DNA of 64,000 bases from assembly GCA_029747015.1 (NCBI GenBank), contig JAKOGI010001262.1, positions 62,001 to 126,000 on the forward strand. Direction: 5' to 3'. The notes under the pieces are model-generated. The model did not search any database. It had not been told where the DNA came from and saw only the letters and a program-made list of their open reading frames with translations. Both the position numbers and the translations under genes were made by a program. This DNA is from Carnegiea gigantea. Taxonomy: Eukaryota; Streptophyta; Magnoliopsida; Caryophyllales; Cactaceae. Below are positions 1-10,205 of the stretch, piece after piece (positions within the stretch are counted from its first letter, which is position 1; each line of letters opens with the position of its first letter).

Positions 1-252
1 GAAAAATCAAGATCGAGCACCTACTCTGATATAATGTAAAAGTTTAGAGAACCTTGAGGTTCTAGAGAGAGAAAACAATGGAGGAGAATCTAAGAATTTG
101 TATATGATTCTCTCAACTGAATATGCACAGCTAGATAGGCTTATATACAAGCTGCAATAGCTTAGCTAAAATATCTGGTTACCAAAATTGAATTAATGGA
201 TGCATGTGCTGAGCTAACAAACTGTAACCATTTGATCTGAGCTGGCATAACA
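1..252 (-). mobile_element. Copia 5' LTR with primer-binding site, element running off the left edge
   Basis: Read on the minus strand, 252 to 35 looks like a short Copia LTR. It starts TGTTATGCC, has a TATA-like TATATAAG around 140-152 and ends CTTTTACA. It is followed at 34-23 by TTATATCAGAG, a two-base variant of the usual initiator-Met tRNA primer site TGGTATCAGAG. The order LTR then primer site makes this the 5' LTR, so the internal region must lie left of base 1. The LTR would be about 218 bp. It abuts LINE sequence from about 253, so it probably inserted into that LINE. The second LTR and the TSD cannot be checked here. Confidence 0.6.
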
Positions 253-890
253 GAATATGCTAAGCCAAAACCACCATCCTCAGCAGCGATACCTGGAATG
301 TCACTAATTTCACAAGCTATAATCTCACTTATATTGGCCAAGGAAAAAAATAGACTCTAAATTACTAATCTTTAGTCGTAAAGCTCTAAAGAATCGAGTA
401 AGACAATCCTTGATTACTCTTGCTTGGTCCGAGCTAGCCTCAACAAACATGACAACATCGTTGGCTAACAGAAGGCTTGCTATTTTTGGTCATTCCCTTT
501 ATGCTTGGATCGGAACAAATTGATTCGTAGGTACAACCTCATCAATTTCAGTATATGAAACACACACCCATGTAAGATATAAAAACGGAACTCGACAATG
601 GATCCCCTTGCCAAATCCCTTGGATAAAATATCTATATGGGCTCGCCATTCAATAGGTAGAAATTTACAACATAATTATTTCTATAAGCATGAGGAGAAT
701 GTTCATCTCTATGAGGATCTTTTGTGCAATACCTACCTTCATAAGGTGATAAGCTTTCTTGACATCGATTTAATAACCATATACACATTACTTCTTTTCC
801 TTTTGTGCATAGAACAGAGGATCTCTAGTATGAAAATGACGTCGTGCCATGTTTGCCATATTTTCTTTAAAAGATATTTATAAAATATTT
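253..890 (-). pseudogene. LINE (L1-type) reverse transcriptase fragment
   Basis: The minus strand carries two landmark motifs of plant L1-type ORF2 reverse transcriptase in the right order. GIWQGDPLS (family form GIRQGDPLS) is at 619-593. LANDVVMFVEASSDQ, a decayed FADD catalytic motif, lies around 468-425, followed by DQARVIKDCL and KISN. FADD has become LAND, so one catalytic aspartate is lost, and stops break the frame. The stretch aligns with 12780-13450, which is a second, related LINE copy. Roughly 640-890 continues upstream RT sequence with less certain homology. The low-coordinate side is cut by the Copia LTR at about 252. Confidence 0.75.
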
Positions 891-1025
891 ATGAAGAAAA
901 CGATGATAACATAAATCCAGTGCTTTGTGTATTTTGATGCAACAAAAGAAAGGGTAAAAGTGAACATAATTTTCATGCAAAAAAAAAGAAAAGAGCAAAA
1001 AAAAATGTAAAAAAATTTAGGTAAT

Positions 1026-1088
1026 GAGAATTGAACCGCTAATGTCGTGCACGATAAACAATTGTCCTACCAAGTGGCCGACTCAACC
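1026..1088 (-). repeat. SINE-like, tRNA-derived head
   Basis: The minus strand has an A-box-like TCGGCCACTTGGTAGG at 1081-1066 and a B-box-like GGTTCAATTCTC at 1037-1026, about 30 nt apart, as in RNA polymerase III promoters of tRNA-derived SINEs. Low-complexity A/T runs follow at 960-1015. The fold is not that of an intact tRNA, so a decayed SINE head (or an old tRNA pseudogene) fits better than a working tRNA gene. No TSD was identified. Confidence 0.4.
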
Positions 1089-1787
1089 TTCTTGCGTTCA
1101 AGTGCTTTCACCGTCTTGTGTTCGAGTGCTGCGCATTGTATATATTGATCTTATATAAATGATTGTGGACTGGTAATATATCACATATTTTACACGTGGG
1201 CTGTCGATATAACTTGCATTTGTCAACCATTGTTTGACAATCATCGGCTCAACTACATAGGCACAAGCTAGAGGCACAAGCCATAGTTGCGAGATGGGTG
1301 GATGAAGGGACATAACTTCCCTGTATCTCTAATGTAACTTATGATTAGGTTGATTTACAAATAGAGATTTAGGAGAAGCTAGAGAGAGATGTATGTAAAT
1401 TTGTACAATTAACCCGGGACCCCCTATGCTTTCCCATTTTCATGCTTTAAAAAAGTACAGTAAGTTACTCTAAAATATTCTATGTTTGCTGGGCTGTTAT
1501 GAAGGTCATGTCAGGAGATGGCCTTCCAATTGTCTCTCATTTTTTATAAGTAATATTCTATGTTTGCTGGGCTGTTATGTGTTGTATCCAGAGGACTGTT
1601 GAGTTGGTTTTCATCTAATCCATACACCAACTTTCATCCACTATATTTCAAGTATTGTGAGGGAGTATCTTTTGAGATTTTATAATCTTGCTTTGATTAT
1701 ATCGTTCTTGGGTACATCACTTTGAGATCATTCCTATGCTCTCATCTGTATAGTGAATTTGTTAACTCATTCCCGGAGTTTTGATTC
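1089..1787. other. Noncoding stretch with a 27-bp direct repeat
   Basis: No gene is recognisable. The only internal structure seen is an exact 27-bp direct repeat (starting ATATTCTATGTTTGC) at 1475-1501 and 1553-1579. The last 200 bases or so lead into the polypurine tract at 1788 and are probably 3' untranslated sequence of the Copia element that ends in the LTR at 1799. Confidence 0.5.
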
Positions 1788-2486
1788 AAGGGGGAGATTG
1801 TTAGGTTAAGTGGCCCAAAATTCTTGCCATGGCTTCTCAGTTGCTTATGGTGGTTTTATATAAACTCACGGCACCCTTTATGGGCTTTTATGTGGATGTT
1901 CCAAGAGGATAAACTCAACATTCATGCACCATTTTATGAGCTTTTATTGGTGAATAATGCTTCAACATATGGCGTCCTTCTCCTTTACTATAGGAGTTTC
2001 AATTTGGGCATCCTATATATTGGGCATCACTAGTAGGCATTTGATGTAGCAATTGTCCCACCATAGTGTGGGCAGTTTAAGGCGTTTTGGCATTTGGGAG
2101 TGCCTTTAGTTATATCCCTCTCATGGCCATTTTATGAGGTGTTTATGAGTCTTTCTAGCATCTTTTACTCCACATTTCTTGAGTGAGAGCATCGAGAGAT
2201 TTTCGTTATAATAGGTCTCTTCCTTAGGCGTTCGCTTTGAAATCTTTATATCTCTTTTGTATTAATTTCGTTTGACTCACTTTCTGAGATTGTGTTGTAC
2301 TCGCTTATATCATAGTTGATCTTTACACTGTTGTTGTTGCTTGTGGTTTTCTCCCAATTTAGGTTTCCACGTAAAAGATCTTGTGCCTACTATTATCTTT
2401 TTGATCTTGTTTTAATATTCTTGAGTATATGTATCCTTTGTCAAGTTTTTGCATATATGATGCTCGAGTTTAGTCAATTTTTTTTT
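1788..2486 (+). mobile_element. Copia polypurine tract plus 3' LTR, plus-strand element
   Basis: AAGGGGGAGAT (1788-1798) directly before TGTTAGG (1799) is the classic plant Copia junction of polypurine tract and 3' LTR. The LTR body shows the usual landmarks: TTTTGTATTAATTTCG near 2255-2270 and a GGTTTCCACGTAAAAG block near 2365-2380 shortly before the LTR end. The end is blurred between about 2456 and 2486, where a minus-strand Copia remnant begins. A sequence around 2457-2470 vaguely resembles a damaged primer site, which would imply an LTR-internal junction, but I do not rely on it. No coding part of this element remains upstream. Confidence 0.65.
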
Positions 2487-2561
2487 TCCCCTTTTATTCT
2501 TGTCTTGTATTAGCCCAACAAAATAATGTATTCCCATGGATTTTGGGCCATACTCCTAACA

Positions 2562-2580
2562 ATCTCCACCTTGGACCAAA
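2562..2580 (-). other. Copia polypurine tract, with pol C-terminal remnant at 2640-2760
   Basis: On the minus strand CCAAGGTGGAGAT runs into TGTTAGGAGT of the 3' LTR, the normal plus-strand priming site of Copia elements. Just upstream (about 2760-2640) is a short reading frame ending LPSAKFKHPLNSTGVRVA, matching the C-terminal tail of Copia RNase H. It shows that the deletion joined the gag-pre-integrase region to the very end of pol. Confidence 0.7.
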
Positions 2581-2845
2581 ATCCACCGACACCAGGAAAA
2601 CCGTGAATGAACCCGAAGGGTGGAGCCCTATAGGGCGAAGCCTCGGAGGCCAATTAAGCAACCCGAACGCCGGTTGAGTTCAACGGATGCTTGAACTTAG
2701 CACTAGGAAGTGTCTTGCATGGATTTTTCTCCCTCATATAATCTGACCAAATATGACATAGATAAGTGAAAATATCATTAGGAGAGGAAGGAGAGGTTGT
2801 AACTGAACCTGTCATAGTAGATCCTTGTAGGACATAGAGGCTTCC

Positions 2846-4017
2846 TCACCTCAAACCCTTTAACAAAATCCGAGTGCCCTTCGAAACCTTAAGAATTCTA
2901 CCTTGAGCTGAATATTTGTACCCCTTGGATTCAAGGATGCCTAAAGAAATGAGGTTATACTTCAAGTCAGGAACATGACGAACATTTGATAAAATCCTGA
3001 TAATACCATCATGGGTCTTGATTTTAATAGTACCAATTCTAGTGACATTACATTGGGCATTATTGTCCATGTGAACAACAGATGAGTCAACTGGATCATA
3101 TGTTGAAAACCAGTCCTTATGAGGACACATATGATACGTATACCTAGAATCAAGAATCCAATTAGAAACGCTCCCTTTTTAGTAGAGCCAGCAAACGGAA
3201 CGTCTCCCTCAGAATCAGATTCAACCAAGGTGGCCTTTGCAGGTTCATGAGGGTGTGACTGTGAATTATCTTCATCTTTCTCCCTCATGTTTTTCAACTT
3301 GAAACACTCAGAAATTACATGTTCTGATTTTCTACAATAACGGTAAAATTTGTTGGATTTATGTCTTTCAAACCTTGATTTTGTGGGGTTCCTTTTATCA
3401 GGGGATTCACCCCTCACTAATAAGCCTTCACCTTTTCCAGCGCGAACTTCAAGGTTAAATTTTTCTTTCGACAATAAACTAGCTTTTATGTCCTTAAAAG
3501 ATAAAGTCTCATTGTTGCTATACAAAATGATTTCCTTGAAATATTTATAGGAATAGGGCCATGAGACTACCAACAGAATAGCTTTGTCTTCATTGTCAAG
3601 TTTAACATCCATGCTTTCCAAATCAATAAGAATGGAGTTGAAATCATCAAGATGATTTTGAATAGAAGTACCTTCGGCCATAGAGAATGTGTACAAACGT
3701 TCTTTGAGATAGATTTTGTTGGCGAGACTTTTCGTCATGTACAATGCCTCCAATGTGAGCCAAAGATTTATCGTTGTGGTCTTGTTAAGGACCTCATGAA
3801 TGACAGGTGGCGGCAAGCATAGTTGAATAGTCTAGAGCGCCTTCTCGTCAAGATCCTCTCATTGTCCATCAGTCATGGATGCAGGCCTCTTGGTTTTACC
3901 ACCAAGAGCTTTCTTCAATCCGTTCTATGTAATAACGACCATCATTTGGACTTTTCAAATGTTAAAGCTGATCTTGCCATCGAATTTAGGAATATCAAAT
4001 TTCATGTTGGATGACAT
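2846..4017 (-). pseudogene. Copia gag with protease and gag-pre-integrase start, broken
   Basis: Gag is the structural protein that packages retrotransposon RNA. The start is the ATG at 4017-4015, just inside the primer site, giving MSSNMKFDIPKFDG. The UBN2-type gag core follows (LTLEALYMTKSLANKIYLKERLY and on). The zinc knuckle near 3345-3300 reads YRYCRKSEHVISEC, so the first cysteine and the usual Gly are lost. In another frame the protease motif reads WILDSRYTYHM; the DSG triad is now DSR, so the active site is broken. A gag-pre-integrase segment (VRHVPDLKYNLISLGILESKGYKY) follows at 3020-2900. At least three frame changes or stops separate these parts. Confidence 0.8.
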
Positions 4018-4028
4018 CCTTGATCCTA

Positions 4029-4040
4029 GCTCTAATACCA
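4029..4040 (-). other. Primer-binding site (initiator tRNA-Met)
   Basis: The minus strand reads TGGTATTAGAGC, one base off the standard TGGTATCAGAGC, three bases inside the 5' LTR end at 4044. This is where the tRNA would prime minus-strand DNA synthesis. Confidence 0.75.
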
Positions 4041-4043
4041 CTT

Positions 4044-4804
4044 GTTAGAATCGACGACAATTTTAATTGGACGCCACAAGAATCACAAAATTGATAATTT
4101 GGCAAGAAAAATAAATCAACGCCTAGGGCACCGAATTTACTTGGAAAACCCAAATCAAAAAAAACCACGGACGACGATAATCGTAAAATCTACTATGTGA
4201 TGGGAGAGTACAAAGACTGATCTCAAAGCAAATGCCTAATGAAGAGATTAATAAGGTGATTACAAAATCACTTAAAAATACTCTCACAGTTTTAGAAAAA
4301 TAGTGGAATAACTTTTGGTGTGGTAAAATGATGGTGATGATGAATCTTGATGATAAGACTTGATCAAGATGATAAACATGATGAAGACTTGTCTTGATTT
4401 ATAGCACCTTAGCAGTAACAGTTGCAGTAATCCACCATTAATATGCATTAAACATGGAATAATTAGCAGAAAAACGAAATAGAAATGAGCAGGCCAAAAG
4501 GCATGGCTTGCCACTGTCCATGGGTTAGGCCACAGACTGCCCACGATGGGTTTTGGAGCCCAGCATTGGAATTGAAAAAAGTTAATGCAGGTCAATTCCT
4601 GGGAACAACTAGGTCGCGTACGAATCCTGGCCTGCATCAGCAAATACAGAACACAGTGTTGGGCTGCGAGACTGTGTCAAGACATGAACTAGAAATGGGC
4701 CGCGAGTGAGAAAGCCTTGCTCTATTTTTTCCCCATTTATTCTTATCTTGTATTAGCCCAACAAAATAATGTATTCCCATGGACTTTGGGCCATACTCCT
4801 AACA
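4044..4804 (-). repeat. 5' LTR of the deleted Copia, 761 bp
   Basis: The repeat is bounded by TGTTAGGAGT (from 4804) and GATTCTAACA (to 4044). It contains the terminal block typical of this Copia group, with GGGTTTTCCAAGTAAATTCGG near 4150-4130. The matching 3' LTR survives only as its first 75 bp or so at 2561-2487. Confidence 0.75.
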
Positions 4805-5740
4805 AGCACAATAATTAAGTTAGAAGGCATGGAGTTAAAAGTGCATATATGTACATGTAATAAATTCCTTACACCAAAAGTTAGTCCTTCATTCCCCAAA
4901 AAAAAAAAAAAAAATTCTAAGACCACAAATAATAAAAGGGGCATTTTGTTCAGTCGTTTGTTCCAAATATAAAGCTTTATCCTTTTTTCTTTTTAATATG
5001 CGCAATCAATTACGTACAAGATTTAATTCCAATGCCAATTCTTGATTCTGCATGTCTTTTTTTTTTTTTTGAAAATGTATAATTAGGTAATGATTGTAAG
5101 ACAATGATGTAATCTATTCCTACAATTAGGACAACGTTTTTTATGAAATATATAATATATGTTATTGACAAACTAAGGAGTATAATTGTATGTTTTTTTC
5201 CATTATACTTTCCGGATGAATGTATACTGATATCATGAAATCTTCACATGCTCTTCAATAAATTCTTATGATTAATAGCACGACAAATTGAAATATTATT
5301 TACGACATATGTATGAACATTTAGGCTATAATCCATGTAAAGTATACTTAATGAGTCATGAATCTATAAATTATAGGTGGTATATGAGTTCATGGTTTAT
5401 GTTACATGCATATATACCAATGTATATGTTATGAATTATCGTTGCATGACAAATGAAATTGTAGATTATTTGCCTTTTATTAAGAGAGTTTCTACAAAAA
5501 AACATGAAGTATTTTAAGTTGTAGCAATTAGATGACCATCCATTCAGGGCGAATCTCCTTAGCATGTGATTCAACCTAGGTGTTGTCATATTAGCATTAC
5601 ATGATAATGAATTCAATAGCTACAAAAATGATAATAAAAATTGGTGACCGAGTGCAAGGTTGAAAGATGAGCTCAAGTGGGCACCCTGTGAAGATGAATG
5701 GATGTTGAAATTGTTCTTTTGATGTAGAAGAAAGATTACA
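4805..5740. other. AT-rich noncoding interval
   Basis: I see no gene or recognisable element. The stretch has poly(A) at about 4898-4914 and poly(T) at 5057-5070. The last 100 bases or so may belong to the 3' end of the LINE that starts at about 5741. Confidence 0.5.
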
Positions 5741-5903
5741 CTCCAAAAGGCATTATTATTACTTTCTAATCATAAAAGGCCAAGCAACCTCTACATATAA
5801 TTCTTTTTTTTAGGGGGGGTGTTAAAACAACAAAGCTATCATTGATCTTAAGTCCAATATTTGCTAGGGCATCTGCAACACTATTACACTTCATAAAACA
5901 ATG
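5741..5903 (-). pseudogene. LINE RNase H end and 3' tail, lower half of the split LINE
   Basis: The minus strand reads CNSVADALANIG near 5895-5855, the C-terminal signature of the RNase H domain found at the end of plant L1-type ORF2. The 3' untranslated tail follows. The upper part of the same RNase H resumes at 11097 beyond the Copia element, so this is one LINE interrupted by Copia. The tail (5745-5860) resembles 13497-13610, a separate LINE end. Confidence 0.7.
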
Positions 5904-6116
5904 TGACAAGATACATGAAAGAAGTTATGAAGACCATCCAAGAAATTGCAAGAATAGCCTAGGGACCACATGATGAGCTGGACAAAGTTTGTTAGCTTTC
6001 TATTAGTGTGATTAATAGCTTTCTGTTAGTTTGTTAACCAATCATCTAGTCATATAAATAAACCTTGTAATAACTTAAATAACACAATTCTGATTCAAGC
6101 AATAAAATACTGATTG

Positions 6117-6166
<50 letters not shown>

Positions 6167-6212
6167 ATTCTCCTCTCTCCATGAATTTTCTAGAAATTGT
6201 ATATTGTTGACT
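5904..6212 (+). repeat. Copia 5' LTR
   Basis: Starts TGACAAGATA and ends GTTGACT (the last base differs from the 3' LTR's GTTGACA). A TATA-like CATATAAATAAA lies near 6052-6064 and a possible poly(A) signal AATAAAA near 6101-6107. A (TC)n run of about 43 bp at 6119-6161 is absent from the 3' LTR at that length and explains the length difference of 309 against 284 bp. Confidence 0.9.
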
Positions 6213-6224
6213 TGGTATCAGAGC
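6213..6224 (+). other. Primer-binding site (initiator tRNA-Met)
   Basis: TGGTATCAGAGC immediately after the 5' LTR, a perfect copy of the site complementary to plant initiator tRNA-Met. Confidence 0.9.
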
Positions 6225-6418
6225 TTTGTTCTTCTTCATCAAATTCTGGATTACTGAACAAATTGTTTAGTTCTTCTTAATCATGCTCTTCTTTAGGTAT
6301 CTATCATTGACTGATCAAGCAATTTCACTTCTTGATTGTTTCAAATTCTCAGGTGATATTTCGACTCTTGTTCTGAGAATATCTTGCATGATACTATGTT
6401 TTTTTTAGTAACACAACA

Positions 6419-7430
6419 ATGTCTGGAGATCAGAATCTTGAAAGTATAGTCAATGATCAAGTTCGCATAGTTCAGGATGCCAATAACCCAACTCACATTC
6501 TTTTCTTGCATCCATAATCCAAATAATGTGCTAGTAAGTGAACTATTGAATGGGGAAAATTATGGGCATTGGAGGAAAGCCATGGAGATTGCTTTAATTT
6601 CCAAGAGCAAGTTAGGTTTTGTTTTAGGAACCTGCACTAAACCAGGCCCAAACTCTCCAATGGCTCTACTGGCTGGCCAGTGGGATAGATGTGACAAAAT
6701 GGTCATTTCCTGGTTGTTAAATGCAGTTGCTAAGGACATAGGGCAAAGTATTTTGTTCTCTGCAACTGCTAGGGAAGTATGGTTGCAACTCGAGCAGCGG
6801 TTTGTGTGTGTTGTTTCATATAATAATCAGTCTGTGGCTGACTATTTCACATGAATCAAAAGGATGTGGGATGATTATAATAGCATGATCTCGATTCCTA
6901 ATTATAGTTGTGGTGTTGCTTGCGCAAGTCTAATAGCTGCAAGCAAAATGATCCAAGATCAATAGTTAATGCAGTTTCTAGTTGGTCTTAATGAAGACTA
7001 CAAAATAATAAGGGGAAGTATATTGATGATAAAGCCATTGCCAAGTATTGACCAATCAATTGATTGTTCAAGAAGAAAAGCAAAGATCACTCTCTGCTAT
7101 GTCTCAAATTAATTCCAATGCAGCTTTTAATGCTGGTGAAATTATTTTTCCTAATAACCATGCAGCATTAGCAACTCAGTAGAAGGCATTTCATTCTAAT
7201 CAAATACCTCATTAGCAGAGGTCTTACAATTCTAACCCAAGCTACACTCCTGGATATAACTACAATATTGGTCAGAACAGTTATCATTCTAGCTATAACT
7301 CTAAAGGTGTTCAAAAACCAGATAGGAGACAATTTTTTTGTGATTATTGTAAGGTTACAGGCCACACTATACAAAGGTGTTAAAAAATTCATGGTTATCC
7401 ACCAGCCATAAGCTTCACAAAGGAAGAAAG
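6419..7430 (+). pseudogene. Copia gag with intact zinc knuckle, frame-broken
   Basis: An ATG at 6419 opens MSGDQNLESIVNDQ. The gag core lies at about 6530-6850 (LVSELLNGENYGHWRKAMEIAL), in a different frame from the start. Stops interrupt near 6852, 6963 and 7380. The nucleocapsid zinc knuckle at 7337-7379 reads CDYCKVTGHTIQRC, a perfect CX2CX4HX4C, directly followed by a stop codon, with the usual downstream KIHGYPP retained. The protein would coat element RNA. Broken at several points, it cannot be made as one product. Confidence 0.85.
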
Positions 7431-7599
7431 CTAGCTGCTGCTGTCCATAATGAGTTAGTGGGTGTTGGTTCTGTACAAGATATGTCTTCTCCAGCTACTT
7501 CAGTTGTTCCACCCCTAACTTCAGAACAGTATTTTCAGCTCATACAACTCTTAAACAAACACTCATCTATGAACAATGCTGCTGCTGGAAGTGAAAGCA

Positions 7600-7860
7600 T
7601 AGGTGCAGCAGGTTTTATGGCAGGTAAGAAATATTATTTCTTGACTTCTAATACTAAGAAAGTCTGGGTTATGAATAGTGGTGCTAGTGACCATATTACA
7701 CCTAATCTATCATTGCTACAAGATGTCAGACTAGTTCAAAGAGCCTGTTTCATCACGATGCCTAATGGGAAACAAGCACAGATTAGAAATATTGGTTCCA
7801 TGGTTTTGGCTTCTAGTTTGGTTCTGGAAGATGTCCTGCATATACCTGAGTTTTAGTTTA
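7600..7860 (+). pseudogene. Copia aspartic protease, catalytic Asp replaced
   Basis: Reads VWVMNSGASDHITPN at about 7663-7705, where the family has WIxDSGASDHI. The catalytic aspartate is asparagine here (AAT for GAT), which should abolish protease activity. The N-terminal and downstream context (HIPEF near 7840) is otherwise typical. A stop at 7854 separates it from the gag-pre-integrase segment. Confidence 0.8.
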
Positions 7861-8029
7861 ACCTTTTGTCTGTTAGTAAGCTTACCAAGCAATTTGCTGC
7901 TAATATAGTCTTTACCCCGACTACTTGCTTGCTACAGGACCTCATTATGCAGAAGCTTCTACCCCTTGGTAACCATTTTTTGCATCAAGACTGTTCCACA
8001 GCAAGAAACACTCTGCCAACTAAAACTTC

Positions 8030-8960
8030 TCTGTGAAAGAAGATAGAAAGAACCCCTTTTGTCTGTTTTTCTGATGCAGAATTGTGGCATTTTAGATTAG
8101 GTCACTTGCCTTTTGAACAGATGCACCATACTGACACTAAGACATGTAATAACAACAAACAGCATGGTATCTGCTAAATCTGTCCCTTGGCTAAAATGCA
8201 TACAAGTAGTTTTCCTTAAGTGTTTTAAGACAAAAGAATTGTTTTAATTTGTTGCATGTAGATATATGGGGGCCATATCCACATAGCACTTGTGATGGAG
8301 CAAGGTTTTTCTTAACAATTATGGATGATTGTTCAAGAGCCACTTGGGTTCACTTGATGGCACATAAAAGTAATGCATTTCCTTTACTAAGAACTTTTGT
8401 TATATTTGTTGAGACACAATTTAATGCTACTGTTAAAACAGTAAGGACAGACAATAGCCTTGAATTTAAAGAGAAGTTAACCTTAGATATTTACAAGGAG
8501 AAAGGTATCATGCATTAGACCTCCTGTGTGGATACTCCCCAACAAAATGGAGTAGTTGAGTGAAAACATCAACACTTGCTAAATGTTTCTAGGGCATTAC
8601 TGTTTCAGTCAAATTTACCTACCAGTTTTTAGGGAGAACCTCTTCTTACAGCAACTTACTTAATTAATAGAATGCCTGCTCTCATTCTGTATAATAAGAC
8701 ACCTTTTGAGGTTCTCTATCAAGCCAAAGTATCTTATGAGCACCTTAGAACTTTTGGTTGTTTATGCTATGCATCTATCTTGACAAAAAACAGGGATAAA
8801 TTGCAACCAAGAGCAAAACCTTGTGTATTCCTTGGCTATCCATATGGCTAGAAGGCTTACAAACTTATGGACCTCCAAAGTGAATGAGTTTTTACTTTCA
8901 GGGATGTAAAGTTCCATGAAAATGTTTTTCCATTTCACTTTATTGAACATCAATGAAATG
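8030..8960 (+). pseudogene. Copia integrase
   Basis: A gag-pre-integrase segment (LWHFRLGHLPFEQM) is at about 8083-8122. The catalytic core begins near 8249 with HVDIWGPY (first acidic residue), then VRTDNSLEF at about 8440-8470 (second), and PQQNGVVE at about 8537-8562 (the glutamate), so the DDE residues can all be read. Later parts include INRMPA, TPFEVLY and the LRTFGCLCY and PCVFLGYP blocks. Stops at 8516, 8562 and 8850 and frame shifts inactivate it. The role would be insertion of element cDNA into the genome. Confidence 0.85.
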
Positions 8961-9179
8961 TTCCTCTATCAGCAGTCACAGATTTCATTCCAGACTTTCA
9001 GATGTCCAACAATTAATCTGATCACTCAGACTCTTGCACAAGGCATATCCTCTGGCCAGCCTTCTACTGCATCTCTTCCATATACTACTGTGTCTGAAGA
9101 TGTTATAAGACCACACCACCAACCCACCATTAGAAGAACTACAAGGTAGCAGCAACAACCCAGATATTTACAAGATTAC

Positions 9180-10205
9180 TTTTATAGGGTTGTACAGTCT
9201 GACGCATTGCCTCTGGAACATCATGCTTTAGTTTCTGCTATTTCTCAGTTTCCAGAACCCAAGGCCTATGAGCAGGCTACAACTGATCCAGCCTGGATAG
9301 AGGTAATGAACAAAGAGATAGATGCCTTAATGATGAACAACACATGGGATTTTGTAGATTTACCACCTGGCAAGAAGGCAATTTCCAGCAAATGGGTATA
9401 CAAAGTCAAGTTGAAATCCGATGGCTCCCTTGAAAGGTTCAAAACAAGGTTAGTTATTCGAGGTTTCACTTAACAATATGGCATTGATTATCAATAGGTG
9501 TTTTCACCTGTTGTTAAAATGGCAACAATTGGAAGTATCATTGCATTAGAAGATTCAAAGGGATGGGAATTGTTTCAATTAGATGTGAATAATGCCTTCC
9601 TCAATGGTGATTTAGATGAAGATGTTTACATGGATGTTCCTAAAGGCATCCCCAATCCCAGTCACAAAGTTTGTAGACTTAAAAAGTCATTATATGGTTT
9701 AAAACAGGTCAGTCGATAATAGTTCAACAAGCTGAGCAACACCCTACTCTTATTGGGGTATCAACAGTCCAAGAATGACTATTTCCTCTTTCTCAATAAA
9801 TCCTCAACATATATAACCATAGTAGCAGTTCATGTGGATGATATCTTTATAACTGGATCAAGTCCAGCAGAAATAAATCATATAAAGAGACACTTACACA
9901 CTCTTTTTGGCATCAAAGATCTTGGAAATCTCCATTATTTTCTTGGTTTAGAAGTTAGCTATGTTGATGAAGGCATTATCCTTTCACAAAGGAAATTCAC
10001 CATTGATCTTCTCAAAGATAGTGGGTTATCTAGCTCTAGGCCTGCTTCCACTCCACTCCTATTAAACTGCAAACTAGATCCTAATCAGGGAGACCTTCTT
10101 TTAGATCCCACATGCTATAGGGCCATGGTGGGTAAAATTAACTTCTTAACCCATATGAGGCCAGACTTGAGCTTTACAGCACAAACACTAAGCCAATTTA
10201 TGTAG
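9180..10205 (+). pseudogene. Copia reverse transcriptase
   Basis: The N-terminal RT block AWIEVMNKEIDALMMNNTWDFV is near 9292-9360, then KWVYKVKLKSDGSLERFK, and [17 protein letters not shown] at about 9584-9632. The catalytic VDD motif is intact in AVHVDDIFITG (about 9826-9858), followed by DLGNLHYFLGLEV. Stops at 9472, 9496, 9718 and 10203 and a frameshift near 9720-9750 break it. Confidence 0.9.

Larger units (their letters stand above)
2487..4804 (-). mobile_element. Internally deleted Copia retrotransposon
   Basis: A minus-strand element with a complete 5' LTR (4804-4044), primer-binding site (4040-4029), gag and the start of pro. It then jumps to the last residues of pol, a polypurine tract and a 3' LTR remnant of only about 75 bp (2561-2487). 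The two LTR ends share more than 50 nearly identical bases (2510-2561 and 4753-4804). Integrase, reverse transcriptase and nearly all of RNase H are missing, so any mobility would have needed proteins from elsewhere. The 3' LTR is cut by the plus-strand Copia LTR next to it, so no TSD can be read. Confidence 0.8.

Noticed and set aside
1026..1088. Functional tRNA gene
   Set aside because: Box-like elements are present, but the sequence does not give a plausible cloverleaf with paired acceptor ends, so only a SINE-like head is reported.
4753..4972. Overlapping ORFs on both strands around the poly(A) run at 4900
   Set aside because: They cross the start of the Copia LTR and low-complexity sequence; no coding signal.
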